Positions 1 to 9,871 of a stretch of 64,000 bases of DNA are shown here, piece by piece (the first letter of the stretch is position 1; each line of letters opens with the position of its first letter). The position numbers were made by a program, and so were the translations under genes. Source of the stretch: Deltaproteobacteria bacterium RBG_13_43_22 (lineage in GTDB: Bacteria; Desulfobacterota; RBG-13-43-22); NCBI GenBank assembly GCA_001797675.1, contig MGQB01000036.1:1-64000 (forward strand), given 5' to 3'. The notes beneath the pieces were generated by a model, which was given only the letters and a program-made list of their open reading frames with translations, was not told the DNA's origin and made no database searches.

Positions 1-161
1 CATGCATAACATATTGTATTGGTCTCCTGAAGGATTCCATTCAACCGTTTAAGAAAATTTTCCCTGTCAACATCGCTCCGGAACACCTTGGAGCCTTCAA
101 TGCCCCTGACCATGATATGATGCAACGCTCCGGCTGTGTCTATTCTTGATTGTCTTGGCAT
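1..161 (-). CDS. REP-associated tyrosine transposase (RAYT / Y1_Tnp family), N-terminal fragment cut by the window edge
   Basis: Reverse complement translates as MPRQSRIDTAGALHHIMVRGIEGSKVFRSDVDRENFLKRLNGILQETNTICYA, the conserved N-terminus of Y1/RAYT transposases (MPRxxRxxxxGxxHHIxxRGxxxxxxF). Absent from the ORF track because it runs off the window. Confidence 0.8.
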   Translation of the reverse strand, partial: MPRQSRIDTAGALHHIMVRGIEGSKVFRSDVDRENFLKRLNGILQETNTICYA

Positions 162-679
162 GCTCCAGTATTTATGCTTCTTAACCTTTAATGTAAAGTT
201 AATAAGTTAACAGCGTCCCTATTTATTTCGGCTTTAAGGTAAGCTGCAACCATATAGTGTTCTGTAATTGTTTCAAGTTGTTTCATCTTATTTTCCGGTC
301 ATGGCTAATGCAGCGGCGACCCGTGGCACGATTCTGCATTGTCGGAGACAAATGCAAGGGAGTGACATCGGTGTCCAATGGCCTGGTTGGTGCCGCCAGC
401 GGCGGCAAGAACAAGCTTATTCTAAAGTTTTCCGTATAACCTTACAAATCAAAGGTTTTATTGGTGAAATCAACCCCGGTCATTTGTCTGTTTCAGATGA
501 CATAAGATTTGCCCAAATCCTCAAATTCTTTGTAACCTATTATAAATGATAAGAATTATACTGACAAATGATTTCTCTCGATTAAAATTTACACAAGGCT
601 TATCCCCCAACGCCCCTATCCCCCCACCCCAACCTTCATACCCCTTGGTTTTGCAGGTATTTAGAAATATAAAAAGTTG

Positions 680-707
680 TTGACATTTTTTTCAAACCAA
701 ATAAAAC
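680..707 (+). promoter_or_regulatory. possible sigma70-type promoter of the glycyl-radical gene
   Basis: TTGACA at 680-685, 16-nt spacer, TAAAAC at 702-707; perfect -35 but weak -10, in an AT-rich leader. Confidence 0.25.
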
Positions 708-782
708 ATATTGGATTATAATCATTAACATGTTATCATTTTACGATAAAATAAACCCTTCAAATTCCAAGGGAGGAATGCC

Positions 783-3266
783 ATGAGTTTAGCCAAACGC
801 ACCATCGGGTCTCAGGTTTCTCCGGACCCTTTACGGGTAACCAAGGAGATGAGGAAAAGCATTGTCTACCAAAATAAAAGCAGTCGGGGTTCGGGAAGGA
901 TTGAAGCCGCCAAAGGGAATGTGACCCGCGTCAAGGAAGAGGGCCGCAACCCTTACCGGGATGAGGTCAAACTTTGTATCGAACGGGCCAGGCTGATCAC
1001 CGAAGGATATCAGGCCTCGGAAGGCGAACCGATGGTCCTCCGGCGGGCCAAGGCCATGGCCCATTTCCTGGACAACAGGACCCTGTACATCCTTCCTCAA
1101 GAACGTATCGTGGGAAATGTAGCCAGTGAACCCTGCCAGATGATCACTTTCCCGGAAAAATGGAGCAGTTGGCTGGACAAGGCCATTGATACCGAATACA
1201 GCCAATTACTGGATGACGATAAGCGTTCCGAACTGCATCAGATCCATAAATATTGGAAAGGAAAATCGGTTCACGGCATGGAACGGAATCTCCTGCCCAA
1301 GGATATCCTCTACTACTGGTTTTATCCCAATCAGGGGGTCTTCTTGTGGCGCCACGGCGGCCATGTGGGATCGCCGGATTACCCCAAAATTTTCCGGACC
1401 GGTTTAAAAGGGATCATCGCCGAGGCCAAACAAAAGCTGGAAGAAATCAGATCCGATCCGGAACTCTATCTGCACGCCAAAGACTTTCTCAAGAAAAAGG
1501 CCTTTTACGAAGCGGTGATCGTTTCCTCCGAAGCGGTGATCCGACAGGGTAAAAGGTTCTCCGAGCTTTGCCGGCAAGAGGCGGCCAAGGCTTCTGATCC
1601 CAAGAGAAAGACCGAACTCGAGGAAATGGCCGTGGTTTGCGACTGGGTGCCGGAAAATCCACCCCGTAACCTTCATGAAGCCCTTCAGTTCTACTGGTTC
1701 ATCAATCTGATTGTCCGGGTCCTTGACCTTCAAACCTCCGGTAATGGTGACCGGGTGGACCAGATCTTCTATCCCTTTTATAAAAAAGACAAGGAAGAAG
1801 GCCGCCTGACCTACGAGCAGGCCCAGGAACTGGTGGAACACCTTCTGCTCAAATTTAATGAAGAAGGGGCCTTGATTCCTCCCTCCCACCCTTCGGCCGG
1901 ACCTCTGATCACCCGCGTGGTAACCATAGGCGGGGTGGATACCGAAGGTTTTGACGCCACCAATGAAATGACCTATATCATGATGGACGCCAAGGATGAA
2001 GTGGGTTTCAATCAGCCGGCCCTGGCTGTCCGGCTGCATCCTCAAACACCCCAGAGACTATATCAAAAAATCATCTCCTCATTGCTCAAACAGCCCGGTG
2101 TCTATTCCTTTTTTAACGACAATATGATGATCCCCTTTCTGATGAACCTCGGCCTTCCCCTGGAAGACGCCCGGGATTACGGAACTGACGGCTGTATGCG
2201 CTGGATCGTACCCGGCAAGGCCATGTGTCAAAGGGCTTTGGGGGGCACCTTCGTCCTGCCCAAGTGCCTGGAATATGCCCTCTACCAGGGCCTGGATAAA
2301 TTCAGCAATAAGCAGGTGGGGGCCAAGACCAGCGATCCATTGACCTGGACCTCGGTGGATGATGCCATGCAGGCCTATCTGGAACAGCTCAAATTCTTTT
2401 TACACAAACTGGTTACCATCTATAATATCGTGGATGTCCTGGAGGAAGAGTGGCTTCCCCAGCCCTTTCTCTCTGCTGTGGTGGACGGTTGTCTGGAAGC
2501 CGGAAAAGACTGTCGCGAATTCAAATACTATCACAACACCATCATTCAACCGGTGGGTCAGGTGACCATCATCAACTCCCTGGCGGCCCTCAAAAAATTG
2601 GTTTTTGATACCAAGAAGGTCCCGATGGCCGAGCTCCTCGAGGCCTTGAAAAACAATTGGGAGGGACGGGAGGATTTGCGTCAACAATTTATCAATGACG
2701 CCCCCAAATGGGGCAATGACGACGATTATGTAGACCTCATCGGCCGGGAATTTTACCGGAAGACCAACCAGGCCTTTAAAAGCTTTAAGAATATCTGGGG
2801 CTGGCCCTTCAATGAAGACGGAACCGGGGCCTCTTCCTATTATGATTACAGCGGAATGACCGGGGCCACACCCGACGGCCGGAAGGACCTGGATCTTTTC
2901 AATGACGGGACCGTATCTCCGGTTATCGGCACGGACAAAAAAGGACCTCTGGCCACCATGAAATCCATCAGCAAGTTGGATCACGCCGGAACCTTTACCC
3001 ACCTGTTCAATCAAAAATTCACCCCTCAGGAGTTAAAAAAGAACAACGGGGCCAATTTCATCGCCCTGTTGAAAACCTTTGTCGACCTCGGCATTCACCA
3101 CACCCAATTCAATGTCATCGACCGGGAGACTTTGATCGATGCTCAGATGCATCCGGATCAATATTCCGATCTGGTGGTCCGGACCGCCGGTCTGGCCGCT
3201 TATTTTGTGGACATGACCAAGGGAGTGCAGGACCAGATCATCGAGAGAACCGAACTGAGTCTTTAA
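783..3266 (+). CDS. glycyl-radical enzyme (PFL-like family), substrate unknown
   Basis: 827 aa; thiyl-Cys loop DYGTDGCMRWIVPGK (Cys codon 2193-2195), FVLPKCLEYALYQG, C-terminal glycyl-radical motif VVRTAGLAAYFVD (Gly codon 3189-3191). RBS GGGAGG upstream. Confidence 0.92.
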   Translation: MSLAKRTIGSQVSPDPLRVTKEMRKSIVYQNKSSRGSGRIEAAKGNVTRVKEEGRNPYRDEVKLCIERARLITEGYQASEGEPMVLRRAKAMAHFLDNRTLYILPQERIVGNVASEPCQMITFPEKWSSWLDKAIDTEYSQLLDDDKRSELHQIHKYWKGKSVHGMERNLLPKDILYYWFYPNQGVFLWRHGGHVGSPDYPKIFRTGLKGIIAEAKQKLEEIRSDPELYLHAKDFLKKKAFYEAVIVSSEAVIRQGKRFSELCRQEAAKASDPKRKTELEEMAVVCDWVPENPPRNLHEALQFYWFINLIVRVLDLQTSGNGDRVDQIFYPFYKKDKEEGRLTYEQAQELVEHLLLKFNEEGALIPPSHPSAGPLITRVVTIGGVDTEGFDATNEMTYIMMDAKDEVGFNQPALAVRLHPQTPQRLYQKIISSLLKQPGVYSFFNDNMMIPFLMNLGLPLEDARDYGTDGCMRWIVPGKAMCQRALGGTFVLPKCLEYALYQGLDKFSNKQVGAKTSDPLTWTSVDDAMQAYLEQLKFFLHKLVTIYNIVDVLEEEWLPQPFLSAVVDGCLEAGKDCREFKYYHNTIIQPVGQVTIINSLAALKKLVFDTKKVPMAELLEALKNNWEGREDLRQQFINDAPKWGNDDDYVDLIGREFYRKTNQAFKSFKNIWGWPFNEDGTGASSYYDYSGMTGATPDGRKDLDLFNDGTVSPVIGTDKKGPLATMKSISKLDHAGTFTHLFNQKFTPQELKKNNGANFIALLKTFVDLGIHHTQFNVIDRETLIDAQMHPDQYSDLVVRTAGLAAYFVDMTKGVQDQIIERTELSL

Positions 3267-3372
3267 CGAAAATAGATTTCCAATTTCGGATTCCGGATTG
3301 CGGAATTCAAAAAACTTATTTTCAAGATTTGTAGTGCTCACAGTGGGTTGAGATTTTAGTAAAAAAAAGGAA

Positions 3373-3472
3373 GGGGATTCGAGGATTCAAGTGTTATTAC
3401 TTCCTTGCCTTTCACTTGACTCCTTGAATCCCTGACCCCTTGAACCCTTTTTGTGCTTCATGGTTCCCACCA
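3373..3472 (-). repeat. intergenic repeat family B, copy 1 (diverged)
   Basis: Reverse complement GAACCATGAAGCACAAAAAGGGTTCAAGGGGTCAGGGATTCAAGG...CACTTGAATCCTCGAATCC aligns with the copies at 4441, 14282 and 32611. Confidence 0.75.
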
Positions 3473-3534
3473 CAATCCAGCAAAAGAGTTAAAGATAGCT
3501 TTCTATTCTTCTTATAAAAAACCGAGGAGAGGCG

Positions 3535-4335
3535 ATGGAATTTGACAAAATGTTCTTAAAGGAAGAAGACGGCATTGCCACCTTGACCTTGAATCATCCG
3601 GAGAAGCTGAATGCCATGTCTACTGAGATGTGGAATGATTTTCGGAAAATCATTGATTACCTCCAGGGGAATAACGAAATCAATGTCCTGGTAATTACCG
3701 GTTCCGGGCGGGGTTTTTGTTCGGGATCGGACGTGGGTGCCAGGCTGGCCGCCAATATCGAAGGCCGCGGACCCACCAAGACCCAGGCCGATTTACTGGA
3801 AGGAACGGGGTACGTGGCCGGGTTGATCAGAAACCTGGAAATTCCCATCATAGCCGCCATAAACGGGGTGGCCGCAGGGGCGGGCCTTTCCCTGGCCTTA
3901 CTGAGTGATGTCCGTATCGCTTCGGAAACCGCCCGTTTCGGTGCCATCTGGGTCCGGGTCGGTCTGGTCGGAGACCTGGGAGCCACGCTTTTGCTTCCCC
4001 AGCTTATCGGCCCGGATAAGGCTATTGAAATGCTGACCACCGGGATCATGATTGACGCCCGGGAGGCCGAGCGTATCGGATTGGTTACAAAAGTGGTTTC
4101 TCCCGAGGCCCTGATTCCCACGGTCTATGACCTGGCCACTAAACTGGCCAAGGGGCCGGCCTTACCGATCAAATTGATGAAAAAGGCTGTTTATAAGGGA
4201 CTTCGCCACAACGACCTCCAAACCCAACTGGAATTTGAAAGCTTTGCCCAGGGGGTCTGCCGTCAATCCGAAGATCATCGTGAAGGCGTCCGGGCCTTTA
4301 TGGAAAAAAGAGAAGCCCGGTTCAAAGGGATATGA
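3535..4335 (+). CDS. enoyl-CoA hydratase/isomerase (crotonase) family, PaaG-like catalytic residues
   Basis: 266 aa crotonase fold (GSGRGFCSGSD, AINGVAAGAGLSLALLSDVRIAS, VGLVGDLGATLLLPQLIG). Confidence 0.9.
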   Translation: MEFDKMFLKEEDGIATLTLNHPEKLNAMSTEMWNDFRKIIDYLQGNNEINVLVITGSGRGFCSGSDVGARLAANIEGRGPTKTQADLLEGTGYVAGLIRNLEIPIIAAINGVAAGAGLSLALLSDVRIASETARFGAIWVRVGLVGDLGATLLLPQLIGPDKAIEMLTTGIMIDAREAERIGLVTKVVSPEALIPTVYDLATKLAKGPALPIKLMKKAVYKGLRHNDLQTQLEFESFAQGVCRQSEDHREGVRAFMEKREARFKGI

Positions 4336-4440
4336 TAGGACCTAAAAACCCGCCTAGTAAGCGGGGAAAGGAAATTTTTAACAAAATAAATCGAGGTCTC
4401 AGTGGATTCCCTAAATTGATTGCCGTTTAATTCGAAAACA

Positions 4441-4554
4441 GGGTTCGAGGATTCAAGGATTCGAGGGTTCAAGTAGTTTAACTTCTATGCCTTTCACTCC
4501 GCCCCGCGGTCCTTGACCCCTTGGCCCCTTGAATCCTTTTTCATGCTTCGTGGT
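4441..4554 (-). repeat. intergenic repeat family B, copy 2
   Basis: 114 bp; reverse complement matches 14282-14395 at 109 of 114 positions by hand alignment. Confidence 0.9.
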
Positions 4555-4592
4555 AAACCAATGGGGCATGAGGGTTTAAGATAACAAAGTTG

Positions 4593-5486
4593 TTAAATAA
4601 GACCTGCTTTGGACATGATATCAGGAACCAGCTCTTCCCTACCAATAGCCATGATATGAACCCCATCACACATTTTTTCGTCATGTAAGCGTTTGATCAT
4701 TCGACCGGCAATTTCAATCCCCTTTTCAATGGCCCTTCCTTTTGGGGCGGAGGCCATCTCGTCAATCAGATCCTGAGGAACGTTTACACCGGCCACATTT
4801 TTATTCATAAATCTGGCCATGGGTGCCGAAGTGAGGAGAATAATCCCGGCCAAAATCTTAACCGGAAATTGCCTGGCGTAGTTCATGAATTTTTTAAAAT
4901 TATCCAGGTCATAAACGGCCTGGGTTTGAATGAATTCCGCCCCGGCCTCGATCTTCTTTTCAAATTTTAAAAGTTGGGGTTCAATCGGGTTGGCCTCCGG
5001 AGTTACGATTGCACCGGCACAGAAAGAGACTGTTCCTTCCAGCTTATTGCCCCCGAGATCCAATCCCTTTTCCATTTGTCTGATAGCGGCCAGGAGCTGG
5101 CTTGAATCCAGGTCGAAGACGGCTTTGGCCTCCTTATGATCTCCCAGGATAATGGAATCTCCGGTCAGACATAAGACGTTGTTTATTCCTCTGCTGGCGG
5201 CGAACAATAGATCGGCTTCCAGCGCCATCCGATTCCGGTCACGGCAGGTCATTTGCAAAATAGGCTCCCCCCCAAGTTCTTTGACCATAAGAGCACCTCC
5301 CAGAGACGGGAACCGCATCACCGAACTCTGATGATCCGTAATATTCACGGCATCCACCTTGTCTCTCAATAATTCAATATGATGGATCATTTTTTCAAGA
5401 TCGGTTCCTTTCGGGGGAGCCACTTCTGAGGTAACCACGAACCTGCCTGACTGTAAGGCCTTGCTGAATGAAGAAACCATTGCCAA
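4593..5486 (-). CDS. metF: methylenetetrahydrofolate reductase, MetF-type
   Basis: 297 aa; TSEVAPPKGTDLEKM, NITDHQSSVMRF, VLCLTGDS, FIQTQAVYDLDNFKKF and SAPMARFM motifs; conserved Glu, Asp and folate Gln present. Confidence 0.88.
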   Translation of the reverse strand: MAMVSSFSKALQSGRFVVTSEVAPPKGTDLEKMIHHIELLRDKVDAVNITDHQSSVMRFPSLGGALMVKELGGEPILQMTCRDRNRMALEADLLFAASRGINNVLCLTGDSIILGDHKEAKAVFDLDSSQLLAAIRQMEKGLDLGGNKLEGTVSFCAGAIVTPEANPIEPQLLKFEKKIEAGAEFIQTQAVYDLDNFKKFMNYARQFPVKILAGIILLTSAPMARFMNKNVAGVNVPQDLIDEMASAPKGRAIEKGIEIAGRMIKRLHDEKMCDGVHIMAIGREELVPDIMSKAGLI

Positions 5487-5511
5487 CCTCTATTCTTATC
5501 TTAAAAAGTCT

Positions 5512-6156
5512 TCACAAATTCCATTTTCCCGGAGTGGGCTCAACCTGATAATTCCGGGGCCTTTTCAGAACTCTTATAAAATCCAGGCGATTCAACTTTT
5601 CCAGTCGATTATAGATTAGGGTCCAGGCACAATCCTTGTTCGAATCTATCTCACATTTTCCGTCATTGGTGCCGCCGCAGGGTCCGTTGACCAAACCCTT
5701 ATGGCAAGAAGTCACCGGGCATATCCCCCCGGTTTCGCCGATGATGCAAGATCCACACTGGCTGCAGATTTCGTTAAAAAGCCCTTCCGAGGTCTGCTTC
5801 CCCATAAACAAAGTATCCAGAGCCGGTACTACCATTTTATTCGCATATCCGGCCACGGTTTGAACCCCAAAGGCGCAGGTCATTATTAAAAGTAGATCCG
5901 CCTGATTAATCTGATCTCCGTACTCCTTCAGCGCTTCGCTGGTCAGGTTGTCACAGGCGACCGGTAATACCGCCTGCCCGGTAATGAGTTTCCCTTTATC
6001 CCTTAATCGACGCTGCATAGCAGTCACTTCGGGTTCTCCCCCGGTCCTGGTCATGGTAACGCAGGTTCCGCACCCGATGATGAAAATCCTGCTATAGCCG
6101 TTTAATAAACGGTCTATCTCCTCTTCGGTTTTCTGCCGGGTTATTGATCGAATCAT
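5512..6156 (-). CDS. MetV-like methylene-THF reductase C-terminal domain protein (Cys-rich)
   Basis: 214 aa; CGTCVT, CSQCGSCIIGETGGICPVTSCHKGLVNGPCGGTNDGKCE, characteristic of the MTHFR_C/MetV family; adjacent to metF. Confidence 0.85.
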   Translation of the reverse strand: MIRSITRQKTEEEIDRLLNGYSRIFIIGCGTCVTMTRTGGEPEVTAMQRRLRDKGKLITGQAVLPVACDNLTSEALKEYGDQINQADLLLIMTCAFGVQTVAGYANKMVVPALDTLFMGKQTSEGLFNEICSQCGSCIIGETGGICPVTSCHKGLVNGPCGGTNDGKCEIDSNKDCAWTLIYNRLEKLNRLDFIRVLKRPRNYQVEPTPGKWNL

Positions 6157-6166
6157 GCTTGATCTC

Positions 6167-9100
6167 CTATCTTAAATCCCTCTCTAAATCACACCTCAGA
6201 CATCTCATGGCCTCATATAAGGCCTGGCTTTCTTCCAACCCCTTTTCCACTTCCCTGAAATCCTTCAGCCTCGCTTCCGGTTTCTCCATTTCAAGTCCGG
6301 CCCTTGGTTTTTCATCCGGTGATTGTTCCTCCAAGGCCAGGCCCAGAGGCTCAGGCATGGCGGACTTTTCATCGAATATCTCCAACCGGCCTTTTTTACC
6401 CAACAGATATCGGTCTATGGCTAAAGCCGCCCTTCGGCCCGAGGCGATCGCCCGAATGACGGTACTGGGACCGGTTGTAAAATCTCCACCGGCGAAGATG
6501 CCGGGAATGTTGGTGGAAAGGCTGTTTTCGTCGACAGCCAGACTTCCCCATAAAGCCCTTTCTAGCTGGGTATCTTTGGTTAAAAAAGAGATGTCCGGGG
6601 CCTGCCCAATGGAAATGATAAGGGCATCGGCATTAATCCTCCGGGTGGACTGTTCATCAACGCTCAGATGGGAGCGTCCGTCTTCATCAAAAATGGTTTT
6701 GCTGCGCATAAATTCGATCCCGGACAGCTTTCCCCCATCATGAAGGATTCTTTTGGGAGCCCATAAAGGATTGATGACAACGCCTTCCTCGATCGCCTCT
6801 TCAATGTCTTTTCGCCAGGCCGGCATCTCCTCTTTGGTTCTCCGATAGAAAATCTGAACGTCCTGAGCCCCGATCCGGAGTGCGGTTCTGGCCACATCGA
6901 TAGCCACGTTGCCGCCTCCCAAAACCACTACCTTCCCTTTTAAATTTCTTTTCTTATCGGTTCGGATATCGGTCAGTAATTGAAGGCCGTAGTAAATGCC
7001 TTCGATCCCTTCATCTTCTCCTTGAATGCCTATTCTTCGGATAGACTGGGCCCCGGCCGCGATAAATAAAGCGTCATACCCCTCCTTCATAAGATCATTA
7101 ACCGTGTGCCTGGCGTCAATGGGCGAGCTGTATCGAATCTCCACGCCACAGCTTTCAATGTAATCGATTTCTGCCTGAATCACTTTTCGGGGCAACCGAA
7201 ATTCAGGTACGGCCAGCCCGAGCATGCCGCCTCCTACGGGTTGTTCCTCGAAAACGGTCACTGGATAACCCATCTTGGCCAAAAAATAGGCCCCGGTCAG
7301 TCCGGCCGGCCCGGCGCCCACCACGGCGACTTGTTGTTTTTTCGTTACCGTGAAAGGTTCTTCCGCCAGGCCGATGTTACCTAAATACCAATCCGCGGCA
7401 AAGCGTTTAAGGGATCGAATGGCAACGGGATCATCCAATTCTCCGCGACGGCATTTAAACTCGCAGGGGTGGATACAGATACGGCCGCAGACGGCCGGAA
7501 AAGGATTTCTTTCCCGGATGATTTTTACGGCCTGCTCATATTTCCCGGCCGCGATCGAGGCAATATAATTCGGCACATCAATACCCGCCGGGCAGGCATG
7601 CTGGCAGGCGGATATAACCATCGAATCACAGGTTGCTCCGGCGCAACGGCGGTCCAATATATGCTCTTCATATTCTTTTAAAAAATACTGAAGGGTTGAC
7701 AAAGCAGGCTTCGGAGCGGTTTGTCCGAGACCGCAGAGAGAGGACTTGATAATCGTCTCCCCCAGTTCCTTGATGGTTTTAATATCCTCGAGACGGCCTT
7801 TCCCCTGGGTAATACGGGTCAGGATCTCCAATATCTGGGTGGTCCCAAGCCGGCAGGGCGTGCATTTGCCGCAGGACTCGGACTGGGTAAAACTTAGAAA
7901 GAAACGGGCGATCTCCACCATGCAGTTGTTTTCATCCATAACCACCATGCCGCCGGAACCCATAATGGCGCCGACCCGCTGCAAGGTATCGTAATCGATG
8001 GGAAGATTCAGGTACTGGGATGAAACGCAACCACCCGATGGACCTCCCATCTGCACCGCCTTGAATTCCCTCCCCTTGGGAATGCCTCCGCCGATATCAA
8101 AAACAACCTCCTTTATGGCAGCGCCGATCGGCACCTCAACGAGCCCCGTATGGTTCACTTTTCCGGCCAGTGAAAAGATCTTCGTTCCCTTGCTTTTCTC
8201 CGTGCCTAACTGGGAGTACCATTCAACCCCTTTCTGAATGATCAGGGGGACGTTGGCCCAGGTCTCGACATTATTGATATTGGTCGGTTGCCCCCCAATG
8301 CCCGATTGGGCCGGAAAGGGGGGGCGTGGTTTCGGCATTCCCCTTTTCCCTTGAATGGAGGCCATAAGGGCGGTCTCTTCCCCGCAGACAAAGGCGCCTG
8401 CCCCCATTTTTAAGGAGAGATCAAAATGAAAACCCGTGCCCAGGATATTATTACCCAATAGGCCCATCTCTCTCATCTGGTTCAAGGCGATTTGAAGGTG
8501 TTCAACCGCGATGGGGTATTCCTCTCTGACATAGATGTAGCCATACTCTGCTCCGATAGCGTAGGCACCGATAAGCATTCCTTCCAGAACTAAATGGGGG
8601 ACCCCCTCCAAAACAGCCCGATCCATAAACGCCCCCGGATCCCCCTCGTCGGCGTTGCAAACGATATATTTGGGAAAACTCTTTACCCTTTGAGCCAGTT
8701 CCCATTTAACCCCGGTATAAAACCCGGCTCCTCCCCGTCCTCTGAGTTTTGCCGCTTTTATCTCCTCTATGACCTGGGTCGGTTTCATTCCGGACAAGAC
8801 TTTAATAAGAGATTGATACCCTCCGGCGGCGATATAATGCTCAATCTTTTGAGGATCGATTCGGCCGCAATCCGCCAGAACCCTTTTCACCTGTTTCTTA
8901 TAAAAGGGAATCTGATGGTAATGATAGATGGGTTCCCCTGTCGGGAGCGCTTTGTAGGCCAGTCTGTCGATCAATTTATGATTTTTCAATGTTAAAGAAA
9001 CAATATCAAAGGCGTCATCCGGGCTCACTTCCCCGTATTGAATGCCTTTTGGTTCGATAGTCAAAACCGGTGCTCTGGCACAAAAACCATGGCAACCCGT

Positions 9101-9292
9101 AGAACGCAGTTCCACTTTACCTGAAAGACCTTGTTGGTCGATTTCCTTTTCGAGGGCGGCTCTGACTTCTTCAGCGCCATAAGCACGGCAACCCGTCATA
9201 CAGATACATACCAATTCCTTCGCTTTGGTCTCCCGGGCAAGGATCTTATTGCGATACCATTCAAATTCACCGATGGATGGAATTTTTTCCAT
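6167..9292 (-). CDS. NuoF-like flavoprotein fused to GltD-like NAD(P)H:FAD oxidoreductase (2Fe-2S / NuoF / GltD)
   Basis: 1041 aa; N-terminal thioredoxin-like 2Fe-2S (CMTGCRAYG...STGCHGFC), NuoF (RGRGGAGFYTGVKW, CNADEGDPGAFMDR, ESCGKCTPCRLG), then a GltD/NfnB-like half (VVGAGPAGLTGAYFLAKMG, VVLGGGNVAIDVARTALRIGA). Confidence 0.93.
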   Translation of the reverse strand: MEKIPSIGEFEWYRNKILARETKAKELVCICMTGCRAYGAEEVRAALEKEIDQQGLSGKVELRSTGCHGFCARAPVLTIEPKGIQYGEVSPDDAFDIVSLTLKNHKLIDRLAYKALPTGEPIYHYHQIPFYKKQVKRVLADCGRIDPQKIEHYIAAGGYQSLIKVLSGMKPTQVIEEIKAAKLRGRGGAGFYTGVKWELAQRVKSFPKYIVCNADEGDPGAFMDRAVLEGVPHLVLEGMLIGAYAIGAEYGYIYVREEYPIAVEHLQIALNQMREMGLLGNNILGTGFHFDLSLKMGAGAFVCGEETALMASIQGKRGMPKPRPPFPAQSGIGGQPTNINNVETWANVPLIIQKGVEWYSQLGTEKSKGTKIFSLAGKVNHTGLVEVPIGAAIKEVVFDIGGGIPKGREFKAVQMGGPSGGCVSSQYLNLPIDYDTLQRVGAIMGSGGMVVMDENNCMVEIARFFLSFTQSESCGKCTPCRLGTTQILEILTRITQGKGRLEDIKTIKELGETIIKSSLCGLGQTAPKPALSTLQYFLKEYEEHILDRRCAGATCDSMVISACQHACPAGIDVPNYIASIAAGKYEQAVKIIRERNPFPAVCGRICIHPCEFKCRRGELDDPVAIRSLKRFAADWYLGNIGLAEEPFTVTKKQQVAVVGAGPAGLTGAYFLAKMGYPVTVFEEQPVGGGMLGLAVPEFRLPRKVIQAEIDYIESCGVEIRYSSPIDARHTVNDLMKEGYDALFIAAGAQSIRRIGIQGEDEGIEGIYYGLQLLTDIRTDKKRNLKGKVVVLGGGNVAIDVARTALRIGAQDVQIFYRRTKEEMPAWRKDIEEAIEEGVVINPLWAPKRILHDGGKLSGIEFMRSKTIFDEDGRSHLSVDEQSTRRINADALIISIGQAPDISFLTKDTQLERALWGSLAVDENSLSTNIPGIFAGGDFTTGPSTVIRAIASGRRAALAIDRYLLGKKGRLEIFDEKSAMPEPLGLALEEQSPDEKPRAGLEMEKPEARLKDFREVEKGLEESQALYEAMRCLRCDLERDLR

Positions 9293-9789
9293 TATTTTAT
9301 TTCACTCTCTCCTGTTTTTGGCCGGCTGTATTGCGCGAGGATACTTTTTACTTTTGGTGGTGAAAGTTTGCCAAAGTAAGTCCTGTTGACCATCATAGCC
9401 GGAGCCAGAAAACAGGCTCCGAGACAGGCTACGGTCTCGAGGGTGAACTGATAATCGGGACTGGTTTCTCCTTCTTCCAGATTCAATTCCTTTTTAATAA
9501 ACCGGAGAATGCTTCGGCTTCCTTTGACATGACAGGCCGTACCCCGACAGCTTTTGATGACATTTCTCCCTTTGGGCTCCAGAGAGAAACCGGCATAGAA
9601 GGTAATGACCCCCTGAACCTCACTGGGGAACAGTTTCAAGGCCTCAGCCACGGGCTCAATGAATTCCGGAGGCAGGTAACCGAACTCCTCCTGGATATCC
9701 TGAAGCAGCGGGATAAGGGCCCAGTTCTCATCCCGATGACGTTTTATTATCTCATCGAGGCGGCCCCAATCGATCTCTTTTTGGGTCAT
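9292..9789 (-). CDS. NuoE-like 2Fe-2S thioredoxin-fold subunit
   Basis: 165 aa; EFGYLPPEFIEPVAEAL, CRGTACHVKGS, CLGACFLAPAMMVN; start overlaps the downstream gene at 9292. Confidence 0.93.
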   Translation of the reverse strand: MTQKEIDWGRLDEIIKRHRDENWALIPLLQDIQEEFGYLPPEFIEPVAEALKLFPSEVQGVITFYAGFSLEPKGRNVIKSCRGTACHVKGSRSILRFIKKELNLEEGETSPDYQFTLETVACLGACFLAPAMMVNRTYFGKLSPPKVKSILAQYSRPKTGESEIK

Positions 9790-9871
9790 ACAAATATCCT
9801 CGGGAATCTCAGTAAGGTAAAAGTTATATTCCTCAACCCCGTTTTTTTAAGTGGCGAAAACAGAAACCTAA

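Noticed and set aside
322-338. Sigma54-like promoter TGGCACGATTCTGCA
   Set aside because: GG-to-GC spacing is one base short of the invariant distance and no target gene follows closely.
257-549. Two overlapping small ORFs (60 and 93 aa) upstream of the GRE
   Set aside because: No RBS, low-complexity/unrecognisable translation and mutual overlap; most likely non-coding.
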